Shown here in pieces: positions 39,388 to 50,865 of a DNA stretch of 64,000 nt; position 1 is the first letter of the stretch; each line of letters opens with the position of its first letter. The DNA lies in assembly GCA_025642075.2 (NCBI GenBank), contig JAODUO010000426.1, positions 312,501-376,500 of the forward strand. The letters are read 5' to 3'. This stretch comes from Ridgeia piscesae (Eukaryota; Annelida; Polychaeta; Sabellida; Siboglinidae). The translations under genes were made by a program, and so were the position numbers. The notes beneath the pieces are model-generated. The model ran no database searches. It saw only the letters and a list, made by a program, of their open reading frames with translations, and was not told the DNA's origin.

Positions 39388-41327
39388 CAGAGATGGAGTA
39401 ATCGTATTCGTGTACTTGTACTCGTACTTGAGTACGAGTACTTTTTGAGTACTCGTACTCGTACTCGAGTACGAAGGATGATAATCGTACTCGTACTCGA
39501 GTACATTACCAAAGTAATCGTACTCACGATTACTTCTCACGATTAAATGTTTTTCACATGAACAGTTGCAAGCAAATATATTAGACAGATAAAAATGGCA
39601 ATATTAGAAGTAATCTAATAAATGTAATAATAATCAAGGTATTCATTTTCTATTACTGTTGAGCATTTCAGTTAAATAAATATTCAGATTTCCCTAATTA
39701 ATACCTTCTCTTCCCAGAGAAGCAACATCTCCTCACGCTCCTGCTTAGTACAAAGTACAAGTTATATTGTGACAGTCCCTGTGAAGCACTGCAGGAGATA
39801 AGCATCCCCTAACATCTTGCTTTGTAATTTTAGAAGCCAGGCCACAGCCCCACCTGTACTGTTTGCTCTGTCAGTATGGGGTGAATGATTGGTTATGTTT
39901 TCAACATCCAGAATCCTAATTGGGTCTGGACGGTTAGCTGCTAAATCCCTGTCTATTATGTTTAATTTAGTGCAAACTGTAAACCTGTCTAAATCCACCA
40001 TTCTGTGTTTGTCCCATTCAGACATGGGGTCAAATACATTGAAATGTATTTAAATACAAATATTCTTGAGGGATTACAAATACTTTTTAAATATAAATCT
40101 ATTGAAATATGAATACATTGAAAAGTATCTCAAATACTTGTTCATATATTTTTCAAATACTTTTCATTTTGTATTACTCTGTAGGTAAAAGAAAAGCAAC
40201 ACATATTGAGACATCTAGTTTATAGCCATAATTAGTGTTTTGCTCATATGATGACAGGCAGACCAGTGCTAGGGAGTATTGTTATTGCTAACTGCATCAC
40301 AGTGACAACTGACTGAAAGAGGTAAAGGCCAAAATATATTGTTTGTATGTTACGCCAGGAGGTTCATAATAATATAACGCCTATGTTGCCCTCAGAAGAG
40401 ACACTGTTAATCATTGCTACCATGCTGTGAGGAAGGCTCAAATTCAAAGTCAGCCAGGAAACCAAAATAACCTGGTGCCAACTTGAAGCCTGACTAAAGA
40501 ACAAAAGGGGATATTGACCTATGGTCACTGTTAGGTCCATCATCTGGCTCTGAGCAAACACAAGTTGTGATCACTGCAGGGCCAGGGGGAAGCCTGCTGT
40601 TAAGTGTCTTCATCAGTAATTAGCACTGTTGGGTGAAGTTGTAGTGCATTACATGTGACAGTGAAAAAGAAATGTTGATACTGACAATGTATTTCAAAAC
40701 AATATTTGAACAAGTCAAATACTTAGGAAAGTATTTAAATACAAATACTTTTAATTCCTAAACATCAAATACAAATACTTTAAAAAGTATTTAAATACTT
40801 TCAAATACACATGTATTTGACCCCATGTCTGGACCCATCTGATATACTACTCTGTTGAATATGCCCCCCTGGTTTTGACGTGTTGTTATTGTAATGTATT
40901 TGATCATGTGTATTTGAAATTTTTAAATGCCTCCTATTTGTATTTGATTCAGAAACCATAAATTAAGTTATTAATCTAGCATTAAATTATTCATCCAATA
41001 CCTGAGAAAGTCGTCTAATTATTAATAACAATAACACCTGGATTGTGGATAGCAGTAATCAGTTAGAACATTAGTGACACAACAACAGAACAAGAATGAC
41101 ATCTAGGGATTCCATGAAAGTCGCCTTTATGTTAGAAACAGGATATTCATTAAAGTAATCATGAAAGTAATCATGTTTACATTCTAAAGTAATCGTACTC
41201 GTACTCGAGTATATTGTAAAGTAATCGTACTCGAGTACATTTGTTTTCTGAGTACTCGTACTCATGCATGTTTAAATTAATCGTACTCGTACTCGAATAC
41301 ATTTGTATTGTACTCACTCCATCTCTG
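39388..41327. mobile_element. hAT-like DNA transposon, non-autonomous or decayed
   Basis: Both ends carry the terminal inverted repeat CAGAGATGGAGT, starting CAG as is typical of hAT elements. They are flanked by an 8-bp target duplication, ATTCACTG at 39380-39387 and ATTCGCTG at 41328-41335, with one mismatch. Just inside each end are palindromic clusters of GTACTCGTACTCGAGTAC (about 39405-39530 and 41185-41310). The interior has no transposase I can recognise, and it contains a second element at 40019-40831. Without that insertion it is about 1.1 kb. Confidence 0.85.
40019..40831. mobile_element. Second hAT-like element, nested
   Basis: Ends are exact 19-bp inverted repeats, CAGACATGGGGTCAAATAC, then imperfect inverted sequence rich in GTATTTAAATAC. 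The flanking 8 bp are GTCCCATT (40011-40018) and GACCCATC (40832-40839), six of eight matching. There is no transposase. It sits inside the larger hAT-like element, so it moved later. Confidence 0.8.
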
Positions 41328-41334
41328 ATTCGCT

Positions 41335-41680
41335 GACGACGTATTCGTCAGATGGCCCCATTTGTTCGTTGACCAGGGACGTTGATCGCCAGGGGCGCTA
41401 CATGACCTCTACCCCTTTAACCTAATTAAAAACATCTAACAATATTTAAAAATAAGACACATATTTTTGCAGTATTAGTTGACGACGTATTCGTCAGATG
41501 GCACCACTTGTTTGTTGACCAAGTTTGGGGTTCACCACGTATACGCTAGGGGCCTATCCGATAGGGGGCGCCATCAGTTGACCAACTATCCGCCATGGGG
41601 CGCTGTTTGACCTTTGACCTATATTTTGACCTTGATCTACATGTTGACCTTTGACCTTCCACCGGTGGAATTCCACCGCT
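41335..41680. promoter_or_regulatory. Candidate cis-regulatory block with two DR1 motifs and CTCF-like sites
   Basis: Perfect DR1 elements TGACCTTTGACCT occur at 41608-41620 and 41645-41657; this is the RXR/HNF4/PPAR-type nuclear receptor site. A half site TGACCTTGA lies between them. CCGATAGGGGGCGCC at 41558-41572 and two nearby AGGGGCGC or TGGGGCGC sequences resemble the CTCF core. A direct repeat GACGACGTATTCGTCAGA occurs at 41335 and 41481. Function is inferred from motif density. Confidence 0.4.
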
Positions 41681-42446
41681 CCGCTTCACCATCCAGTGAG
41701 ATGACCTGCACATACTACTTACGCGTACTGTTTTCAGTGGTAGTGCGTTGTGCTATGTGTACTGGGAAGAGAAATCATGCGTGCGAGTGTGTGAATGCGT
41801 CTATGTGATAGTGTTTGTATGACATTCGCGCGAATAGTGTTTGTGTACGTGTGAATTGTAAGATACATCCCGCATTGTGAGCACTTCTTCATATACATCT
41901 TATATTTCATTTATGTGCCGTGTTTTAGCATCAGACTTTACTATTGTATATTTTGAAATACAACTGTAAATGTATATAATTGACAGTTTTAGTTATGTTG
42001 TCTTAGGGCATCAGAAGCCCACAAGACAATGGTGTTATGGGAACCTATAAAAGGTAGTGTTGTCTGCATCGTGCGTTATCAATTAATTGTTCGTCTTAAT
42101 TCAAAAACAGCACTGGGTTAAAAGGAAATGAATCCAAGTTTCTATTACATCAGCTATTATCAATCACACAGTATGAACGCTAGCGAGATCAAATATTTAG
42201 CTACAATGATTGCTTTTCAGCTTGCATGAGTTATATCATAAAGACTAATCTCCACTCACAAATGTTTTGATATTTATATTTGTAACAAGCGGTCTTTGAT
42301 CCTACCGACGATCGGTTTAAATGATATAAACAACATATCAACCCATTATAGTGTATAACATTATAGTACTAGATAAAACAAAGCTTCACTACTTTTCAAG
42401 TAGTTGCCGCCCTGCGTCGCCAGTCTTCACCACATTGAACCTGGTG
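41681..42446. other. No recognised gene
   Basis: Only short frames without domains. Confidence 0.4.
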
Positions 42447-44437
42447 AGATTTAACAAGATTTAACAAGATTGCCACCTAGAGATTCAACTCTAGATGGCA
42501 GGTGGACTAGGAAGCCATTTGCCTTATCGAGAGTCCAACCTATCTATCTAAGTATACCCCGCCCGTCTTAGGTATATGTCGATTTTATTTTTAAATATAT
42601 TAACACTACTAGCACCTACACAATCAGCTGATAATCTGTTCCATTCGTTTACTGTTCTTTGTGAAAATGAAAATTTTCTAATATCTAGTCTACACTGCTT
42701 CTTTGCTAATGTAACTCCATGTCCTCTAGTCCTTCTCTCATCCTTGACTGTGAAAAAAATATTTCTGTCAATATTTTGACTGTGAAAAAAATATTTTCTG
42801 TCAATATTTTTCCATTCAATATTTTAAACACCTCAATCTTCTGGTTTCTAGTGTTGTTAAACCACATTCTTTTAGACGCATTTCATAACTAATATTCCTG
42901 AGTTTTTGTATCATTTTGGTTGCTCTCCTTTGTACTCTTTCTAGCATATCAATATCCTTCTTGCGATATGGCCTCCATGCTTGTATACAATATTCTAAGT
43001 GAGGCCTAACTATTGTTTTATACAGCGGTATTATTAGTTCTTTTTCTTTGTACACTATATTTCGCCTAATGAATCCAAGAATTTGGTTTCCATTTGCTGC
43101 TGCAATTCCACACTGTTCTGATACCTTCATGTCAGCACTAATAGTTAACCCTAAGTCCTTTTCCTTTAAAGTAGTATTTAGTACAGTACCACCCATTGTA
43201 TATGGTGCATCTTCATTGCCATGTCCTGTGTGAAGGCACTTACACTTTCCAAAATTAAACAGCATTTGCCACTTCTCAGACCATTCTATCAACTTATTAA
43301 GATCATCTTGTAAATGCTGTCTATCTGCATCACTTTTAATTTTCATAAACACTTTTGTGTCGTCCGCAAACTTCAACATCTTGCTTGTTATGTCATCATC
43401 CAAATCATTGATATATATTAAGAATAAAATAGGTCCCAGTACTGATCCCTGCGGTACTCCACTCAAAACCGATTTCCAGTTTGAAACCTCCCCATCAACT
43501 ACTACTTTTTGTCTTCTATCAATAAGCCAGTTTTCTATCCAGTTGATCATTCCATTTCCTATGCCATGGGCCTTTAGTTTCAGTAGTAGTCTTTGGTGTG
43601 GCACTTTGTCAAAGGCTTTTTTAAAATCTAAGTAGATTATATCTACTGGTGATCCCTCATCTAGCCACTTTGTGACATCTTCCAAAAAACATAACATATT
43701 TGTTAAGCATGACCTCGCTTTTAAAAACCCATGTTGAGATGGGTTTATCAATTTATTTTTAACAAGAAAATCAACCAGGTGATCTTTAATTAGTCTTTCT
43801 AATAGTTTGCAAATCACCGATGTTAAACTCACTGGTCTATAGTTCTCTGACTGACTTGTTTCTCGAACCTTTTTTTAGATAATGGTATAATGTTTGCTTC
43901 TTTCCATTCTAACGGAACTATTCCCTCCTCTAATGACAAATTGAACACTGTTGCAAGCGGCATGCTGATTTGTTCTACAATTTCCAATAGTAATTTGGGA
44001 GGAATCCCATCCACTCCAGGTGATTTATTATCCTTCATATCTCTTATTTTCAAAGCTACCATTGTTGGGGTTTCAATTAGTTGTCCTAAATAGTCAAACT
44101 CTCTCCCTTCGAACTTATTCTCAAGTACTGGTAGTATACTAATATCTTCCCTGGTAAACACCGAACTAAAGTACTCATTTAGGTTTTCTGCCATTAAGAA
44201 TCCCTCTGTTATTATGTTTCCATCACTACCTTCTAGAGGACCGACCTTGTCCTGAACTTTCTGTTTACTTCGAACATACGCATAAAAACTCTTGCTGTCA
44301 TGTTTTATATTAAAAGCTATTTTTTGTTCGTAGCTTCTCTTTGAATTTCTAATTTCAGCTGTAGCTTGATTAAGTGCTTCTTTATAAATGATATAGTCTT
44401 CTTCACTTCCGGTATGTATATATGTCTTCCACATCAT
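42447..44437 (-). pseudogene. CR1/jockey-like LINE, 5'-truncated, reverse transcriptase broken by frameshifts
   Basis: The minus strand reads in order: a pre-RT region with SFYAYVRSK and NLNEYFSSVFT, KSPGVDGIPPKLL, NIIPL, then after a break RPVSLTS at the start of 43832, DIIYLDFKKAFDKVPHQRLL, SGVPQGSVLGPILFLIYIND and the catalytic LKFADDTKVF. The thumb and C-terminal part run on to 42816. This is a reverse transcriptase of the CR1/jockey group. Near 43830-43880 a one-base change in an A-run and a 4-bp TCAG duplication put the two halves out of frame. The 3' end also carries a local duplication of TGACTGTGAAAAAAATATT (about 42745-42795). It ends in a short (CTTGTTAAAT)n tail at 42447-42472 and lacks the endonuclease domain. 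Confidence 0.9.
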
Positions 44438-44939
44438 TTGCTTGATAGTGATGCCATCAGGTGTAGATAGATAGTGATGCCGTCAGGTGTAGACGACTGC
44501 GGAATGGTGTCTGCGTCCTCTCTAGGCCTACCTAACGACAAGAACGATAAAAAGAGTGTTGCGATACGTACGGCAAATAACGACGTTGGTGAAACCAGTT
44601 GTCTTAATTCTTTGACACGCACGCATTCGCTTCACTCAAATGGCTTAGGTCTGCAGTCGCTGTCAACAGCGAAATTCCCACAGCAACGAGATCAAGAATT
44701 TTCTAAAGAAACTGACGTTTCTTGCCAGGATACGGCAGTGCGGCGTTGCAACGACGCCAACCCGGAAGACGTCAAGCCCACTGTGACGACATGACTGACG
44801 TCAAAGATGCCAAACGATTTCTGGTGACGTTGAATGGACAAATAGCTTCTTTGATCTAAGGCTAAGCAAACCGGACGAAACTATTTCGTTCTCTTTCTTC
44901 CCTTTAGACGGCTCGACTTGTGCTAGTGTATTCAAACCT

Positions 44940-44944
<5 letters not shown>
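44438..44944. other. No firm gene beside the LINE 5' end
   Basis: A plus frame of 106 codons (44474-44794) from ATG has no known domain. ATGCCATCAGGTGTAGA occurs twice at 44452-44500 with one difference. Confidence 0.3.

Positions 44945-45012
<68 letters not shown>
44945..45012. repeat. (AT)n microsatellite
   Basis: About 68 bp of alternating A/T. Confidence 0.95.
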
Positions 45013-45014
<2 letters not shown>

Positions 45015-45630
45015 ACCATCCGTTTAAAAAATATACTTTCTGACTATTGAAAACAAACGTTAATACGGTGTTTTTTCTCTGAAGACCGACCTTCGAAATG
45101 GTTGCAGGTTTGCGAATTGTACAGAATCCGGACCTACCATGATTTTGCCCTTAGTTTTACTGCGTTTCGTTACTTCAATCATTAATCATAATTCCAGGTA
45201 TACTGTATAAATACTGATTGTTAGTTATTTTGAGATTCACGTACCTCTAAGGTGTGAGCCCACCGCAAGGGGTGTGCCGTACTTAGCCGAGTTGTTGGCA
45301 TAAATACCGACCTCACCGTCTTTTCGGCCGTAATAGTTCACCTAGACGCAACAATTTTAAAACCTAAATATACATGGGATTGTACTGAATGATTGATGTA
45401 ACGCAATGAAGTTGGACAAGTAGACGACATTGAGATGGGTCAAGATTATCTACAATAACCGAGTTCTGGTCAGAAATGACACATAATTCACATTATTTTT
45501 CTGATTTACAGTATACTATAATACACGGTACATACGACTGTTAGATCGTTCGTATATCTCTAAACCGATCCAAATGTGCATATTGGAAATATAAGTTAGG
45601 GATGTAGATGTATCATATAATGTATACTAC
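45013..45630. other. No recognised feature
   Basis: No exon-like or repeat structure was seen. Confidence 0.4.
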
Positions 45631-45634
45631 ATTT

Positions 45635-46340
45635 TATTTGGTATAACGCCACATCCATCAATGTTCCAGGCGCTTCACGACAGATTATTATTATTCAATA
45701 TACATAAAAAGGATATGTGTGTACAATAAGACGAATATTACTATTTTAAAATATATAATAAAAAATATATAGGAATTTAAATTAAATATAAACTAAAATT
45801 AATGCAATATTAAATAGCATAGCATTTCTAAAGATAAATACATTCATTACCTATTAGTCATACAAATATATAATAATCAAACTAGCAAATAATTACATAA
45901 CAATGATACTGATAAATGCATGTATGCGTATGGTTAATAGTAATAAACCATTTATTTGATGTTAAAAAATAATTATAATTGCGTAACAATAGTACTAATA
46001 AATAAATATATATGTATTGATAATGATAACAAATAATTTAGTAACAAACACATTTTCATGTCGAATTACACTAATATGCAATACATAACAAATGTGTCTT
46101 CGGTAGACGTTTGAAACAGGTGATATTGTCACAAGTCTTAATAACCGTAGGTAAATTGTTCCATAGGGACGCAGCAGCGACAGCGAACGAGCCGTCTCCA
46201 GCTTTGGTACGGGTACGCTTCACTTCTAGTATGTTATTGTTCGCAGAGCGCAGTGTTCTTGTCGGTTGATCCGGGCACACGAGTTCACACAAATACACTG
46301 GCGCGTCGTTGTGCATGGCTTTGTAAATGCTTGAAATCAA
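45635..46340 (-). mobile_element. 3' end of a LINE, 5'-truncated
   Basis: The minus-strand frame 46340-46071 starts ISSIYKAMHNDAPVYLCEL and contains RTKAGDGSFAVAAASLWNNL, the same C-terminal signature as at 33 kb but a different sequence. Beyond its stop the AT-rich stretch reaches a GCGCC…GGCGTTATACC segment at about 45640-45680, next to ATTATTATT. This resembles LINE or SINE 3' tails; whether it is the same element is uncertain. Confidence 0.6.
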
Positions 46341-46344
46341 CTCT

Positions 46345-47068
46345 GCACCACAGAGTTAGATAATTAATATGTCCACTATAGACTAGAGTGACAAGCTGGC
46401 CCGCTGCACTGAAGCCGCTGTGGATCACAGGCTGCCATCTACTTGCAGGGCAGAAAGTGTTGTACCCACTGGCAGGATATATAGAATAGAACTGTTGAAA
46501 AACGTTATAAATGTAAAATAAATGTCTGGCAAGACGGAAATGTTAACTTGAAGATGTGTCCCTGTGCCTCCTAGATTAAGAGTTCATTATTAATTTCTGA
46601 AGTAGGCCAGATTTGTCACTGGGTTCATTGACAAAGTGACTGGTGATTAATTAATGGGATAGGCTGTAGCCTCCAGATTAGTCAGCCCGTGTCGACTTCA
46701 AAGTACCATATTTCAACTGATAGCGGCCGAGCGATCTTGTTCTACTGGCGTGTTCTATCTATATGTATGTTTGCACACAATGGGCAGCCAGTGGAGTTCG
46801 CGTAGCCAGTGTGTGGCACTGATGCTACGCGGGCTACGCTGTAGATGGGCGATGTTAACTGCAGACGTGCCGTATAAGGGTGCGTGGTTGTCGGCATCAC
46901 AACTCATGTGCAGTGATGATTACACATACTTTATTTTGTAAGTCTAAAACCAAATTGTAAATATGGTGTTGCAAACACATTTCGTTCCTTCGATATAATA
47001 CATTACATGATATAATAAATTATATAATGTAATGTAACGTAACGTAGTGTAAAGTAATGTAATAATAC
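46345..47068. other. No recognised gene; pentanucleotide remnants at right end
   Basis: From about 46995 to 47062 degenerate TAATG/TAACG pentamers appear. They precede the first copy of the direct repeat described next. Confidence 0.5.
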
Positions 47069-47069
47069 C

Positions 47070-47275
47070 ATACTGTTTTCGCTACATTGCTACCAAAAGT
47101 GATACACCTACTAATTATCGTTTGTCTTTCGGAAGAGTATATGCAACTAACAATTAATGCTAACAGAATACAGAGTATTTTTTGATGATTTTTGATATGA
47201 TCAGTTTGTATCCCCTCCGTCCGGCTTACCTAGCATTACTCACTGGACAACTTAAATGACCTCTTCGACCGATTT
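47070..47275. repeat. Direct repeat, copy 1
   Basis: Matches 47741-47995; the shared core includes CTACCAAAAGTGATACACC and TTATCGTTTGTCTTTCGG. Copy 2 has about 45 extra bases after GGAAGAG. Both copies are preceded by a pentanucleotide array. Confidence 0.85.
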
Positions 47276-47439
47276 TGTTTATATCCTCATTTGTCATATC
47301 AACTGCGCTCACCTATCCCAACGGCCCAACATCTGTTGGTTACACTCCCGTCATCCATCAGGATGTGTGTCGCACCTAACATATTGTACAATTATATACA
47401 TTCGTATTTAATGTCAGAGCAACCATTCGTGGGCCGTCA

Positions 47440-47484
47440 CCAAACAGAAACGGACACTTATATCGGGCAGGTTGGTGGGGTAGT
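47440..47484. repeat. Short dispersed repeat, copy 1
   Basis: The segment around CGGACACTTATATCGGGCAG and the following GTTGGTG recurs at about 49825-49875 in the same orientation. On the minus strand both read as HQPARxKCP. It may be a scrap of an unidentified element. Confidence 0.5.
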
Positions 47485-47492
47485 TCATAATA

Positions 47493-47736
47493 TAATGTGA
47501 TGTGATGTGATGTGATGTGATGTGATGTGATGTGATGTGATGTGATGTGATGTGATGTGATGTGATGTGATGTGATGTGATGTGATGTGATGTGATGTGA
47601 TGTGATGTGATGTGATATGATATGATATGATATGATATGATATGATATGATATGATATGATATGATATGATATGATATGATATGATATGATATGATATGA
47701 TATGATATGATATGATATGATATGATATGATATGAT
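47493..47736. repeat. (GATGT)n then (GATAT)n pentanucleotide array
   Basis: About 24 GATGT units switch sharply near 47614 to about 24 GATAT units. There is a single switch point and almost no mixing. Confidence 0.97.
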
Positions 47737-47740
47737 AGCA

Positions 47741-47995
47741 TCATACCGTTTTGGATACATAGCTACCAAAAGTGATACACCTACTAATTATCGTTTGTCT
47801 TTCGGAAGAGGGACCAGAGGAACCTTCACATTTAGTCAAGGCAAAGCCTATGTAGCAACATATGCAGTTAACAATTCGTGCTAACATAATATAGAGTATG
47901 TTCGGATCATTTTTGATATGATCAGTAGATATCCCCTCCTACCGATTTACCTAGCTTTACTCGCTTGACAAGTTAAGTAACTTCATCGACCGACG
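47741..47995. repeat. Direct repeat, copy 2
   Basis: Partner of 47070-47275; it carries an insertion after GGAAGAG relative to copy 1. Confidence 0.85.
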
Positions 47996-49534
47996 TAACC
48001 TCTTAAGCCCTGAGTTTCTGAGGGCCGCTACATTGTGACTAGACTTGTGTTCCCATAATGAACCGTATTGTAAAAACTATTCACCATAATGATATAAAAT
48101 GTTATCCCTCGTAGCTGGTGAGAGTCACATAATTGTGTTCTGTCAACCCCTGCTGGTTGGAACCGGCCAGGAGATCATTTGTCACCAAGCTTCAGAGCAA
48201 CCACTGGACACACATTTCATACGTTTGCAAACTAACAATTTACAACACTGTTATATTAAGCTAACATATGATATATACTCATACTGTGACTAAATAGTAA
48301 TTATAATATTTCATTTCTATGTTCTGAACCCATAGATAAAGTATCTTTCTACTAATCACCAGCCATTATAGAATCCCATTAGTGGAGGCAGCCTGGCACA
48401 CATTTAAGGACACAGTGACAGTGGCCAGTTGAGGTCACATCATAGTCCTGACCATAACACTAGTCTTAACTCCCAATATTAACTAAAGCAATTCATTAAA
48501 CTTATATCAACTTATTCACAAATCCTTCACAGTACATCACATAGTAATTTTGTAACAAAAGAATATAATTTTGATTAATAAATTATGTGACACTCACCAG
48601 CTTCTAGGGATGGTAACCTTGTCAGCTCAAGTCAGAAGTTAAAAGAGGCTGACTACATCTCACGTGACCAGTGACCAGTGAGTCAGTGACCACTGTCACA
48701 TGGAAGATGTAGTTACAAATGTAATTCCTTTTAAAAGTGATGCATAAATGGTAAAAAAAATAAAGTTACTTGATTCACCTCAATATCATGTAAGCATAAT
48801 GTAATATTATGACTAAAGATATAATAACTAAAATATTACATTTTCATGTCATTATGGGTGCTGCCACCTTGTGAAAAGCAAACACCACACAGAGTAACAC
48901 AAAATATATTTATACATCAATTGGGCTTGTATATTGTGTCACTTAGGAAGTTGGTCCTGTCTTTCTGAAATCAGCATTTAAGTAGTACATGCAGCTAATG
49001 ACACTGCCATCACAAGTACTATGTGGAATATAGCACATGCAAGTACAAAACAAAATGATATTGTATGAATCAGAATAAATTTGCCAACACCGTGGCATTA
49101 TAATTACTGTTGTGTGACTACAACAATTACTGAAAATAATCAGAATATCATTTATACCAAACATCCAGACAAGAAATAGGATGGCCGAAAGAAAGATGAA
49201 AATAAGTTTTCTTTTTTGATTAATACACAATTATTTGACAACTCAGAACATACAGAAGTATCGCCGATGTTAACCACGGCTGTCAGCATCGCTGCTGCTT
49301 TTCATATTTTCATCCGAATCATCGAACATAATAACTTAACTGCAATTCTTGCTCATAGTCACCGATACCACGAATGATGAAACATTTACGATCCATTGCT
49401 GATTCGATTTTGATAGGAAATACCTTTCTTCTCAATCAATAATATATGTAAACTTGGTGTCAAACTGTCGGCAAATTCCCTTATAATGTAGATCCACCGT
49501 GTTAAATTAAAGGATGTTTATTTAAGGGATTAAT
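47996..49534. other. No recognised gene
   Basis: A minus-strand frame at 48943-49230 has a hydrophobic stretch but no domain or splice support. Near 48645-48715 GACTACATCT and AGATGTAGTT form a short inverted repeat around a run of CAGTGACCA motifs. Confidence 0.4.
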
Positions 49535-49651
49535 TAAGGTTAGAAAATGTTATAGTAAGTACATGGGATTAGCTAAGGTTAGAAACTGTTATAGTAAGTA
49601 CATGGGATTAGTTAAGGTTAGAAACTGTTATTATGAGCACTTATACCAGCA
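49535..49651. repeat. 39-bp tandem repeat, three units
   Basis: The unit starts AAGGTTAGAAA and includes TATAGTAAGTACATGGGATT. Copies start at 49535, 49574 and 49613; the third is degenerate. Confidence 0.85.
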
Positions 49652-49891
49652 CAATAGGTGAAGGACAAGGATGCGAATAAAGCAATTTATTAGTAACTTA
49701 ATCGTCCCTCTCCCTGATAATTGGACACCGCATTTGTTTGAAAAAAAAATTTGTGTGACTGAATGAGTAGCTTAATCGGCCCTTCCTCAGAATTACCGGA
49801 TATCAAATTGCGGGGATAGCATTTCGGTGCGCAGACGTCAAACCGAGACGGACACTTGTGTCGGGCAGGTTGGTGCGATAGATAGCGTGAA

Positions 49892-50470
49892 CATTTAACA
49901 AGATTTAACAAGATTGCCACCTAGAGATTCAACTCTAGATGGCAGGTGGACTAGGAAGCTCTTTGGCTTATCGAGAGTCCAACCTATCTATCTAAGTATA
50001 CCCCGCCCTCCTTAGGTTTATGTCGATTTTATTTTTAAATATAGTAACACTACTAACACCTACACAATCAGCTGATAAACTGTTCCATTCGTTTACTGTT
50101 CTTTGTGAAACTGAAAATTGTCTAATGTCTTGTCTACACTGCTTCTTTGCTAATGTAACTCCATGTCCTCTAGTCCTTCCCTCTTCATTGACCGAGAACA
50201 ACATATATTTCTGTCAATATTTTCATACCCATTCAATATTTTAAACACCTCAATCTGATCTCCTCTCCATCTTCTGGTTTCTAGTGTTGTTAAACCACAT
50301 TCGTTTAGACGCATTTCATAACTACTATTCCTGAGTTTTGTATCATTTTGCTTGCTTCCTTTGTACTCTTATATACAATATTCTAAATGAGGCCTACCTA
50401 TTGTTTTATACAGCGATATTGTTAGTTCTTTTTCTTTGTACACTATATTTCGTCTAATTAATCCAAGAAC
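49892..50470 (-). mobile_element. Second copy of the CR1-like LINE 3' end
   Basis: Nearly identical to 42447-43085, apart from the missing local duplication and some indels. It ends in the same (CTTGTTAAAT)n tail. The minus frame reads FSVSQRTVNEWNSLSADCV near the C-terminus. It is truncated at about 50470, inside the reverse-transcriptase thumb region. Confidence 0.9.
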
Positions 50471-50474
50471 GCTT

Positions 50475-50865
50475 GCTTATTTTTTAATAATAATGGCACC
50501 TAATCAAAGAATTATCTTATGCGTGTAGCTGTTATGCTTATTACTTTATATATTATATATTATATAAATTAATCAGATTTGCTCAATGTTTGTTTACAAA
50601 CTTGTTGAAAGCTAGATTACCCTATTTTCACCCACTATAATAGTCTGCAGAAATTAAGGTTTACTACTAAAAACCTTGTTTATTTTTGATAACAATTTTA
50701 CCTATTCAAAGTATTATCTTACATATGTAGTTGTTACGCTTATTGCTTTATCTCTTATATATTATATCAAATAAACAGAATTTTTCAACCTTGTTTACAA
50801 TTTGTCGAAGGCTAGATTACCCTATTATCACCCACTATACTAATATGTTACAAATACTGTTAATT
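50475..50865. repeat. Tandem duplication, two units of about 205 bp
   Basis: 50475-50665 and 50678-50862 share landmarks in order: TTTTACCTA or GGCACCTAAT, ATTATCTTA, TGTTATGCTTATT, TATATTATAT, then GCTAGATTACCCTATT and CACCCACTATA. They have diverged clearly, so this is an old duplication. Confidence 0.75.

Noticed and set aside
42816..44437. Treating the two LINE frames as separate host genes
   Set aside because: They are consecutive parts of one reverse transcriptase separated by frameshifts.
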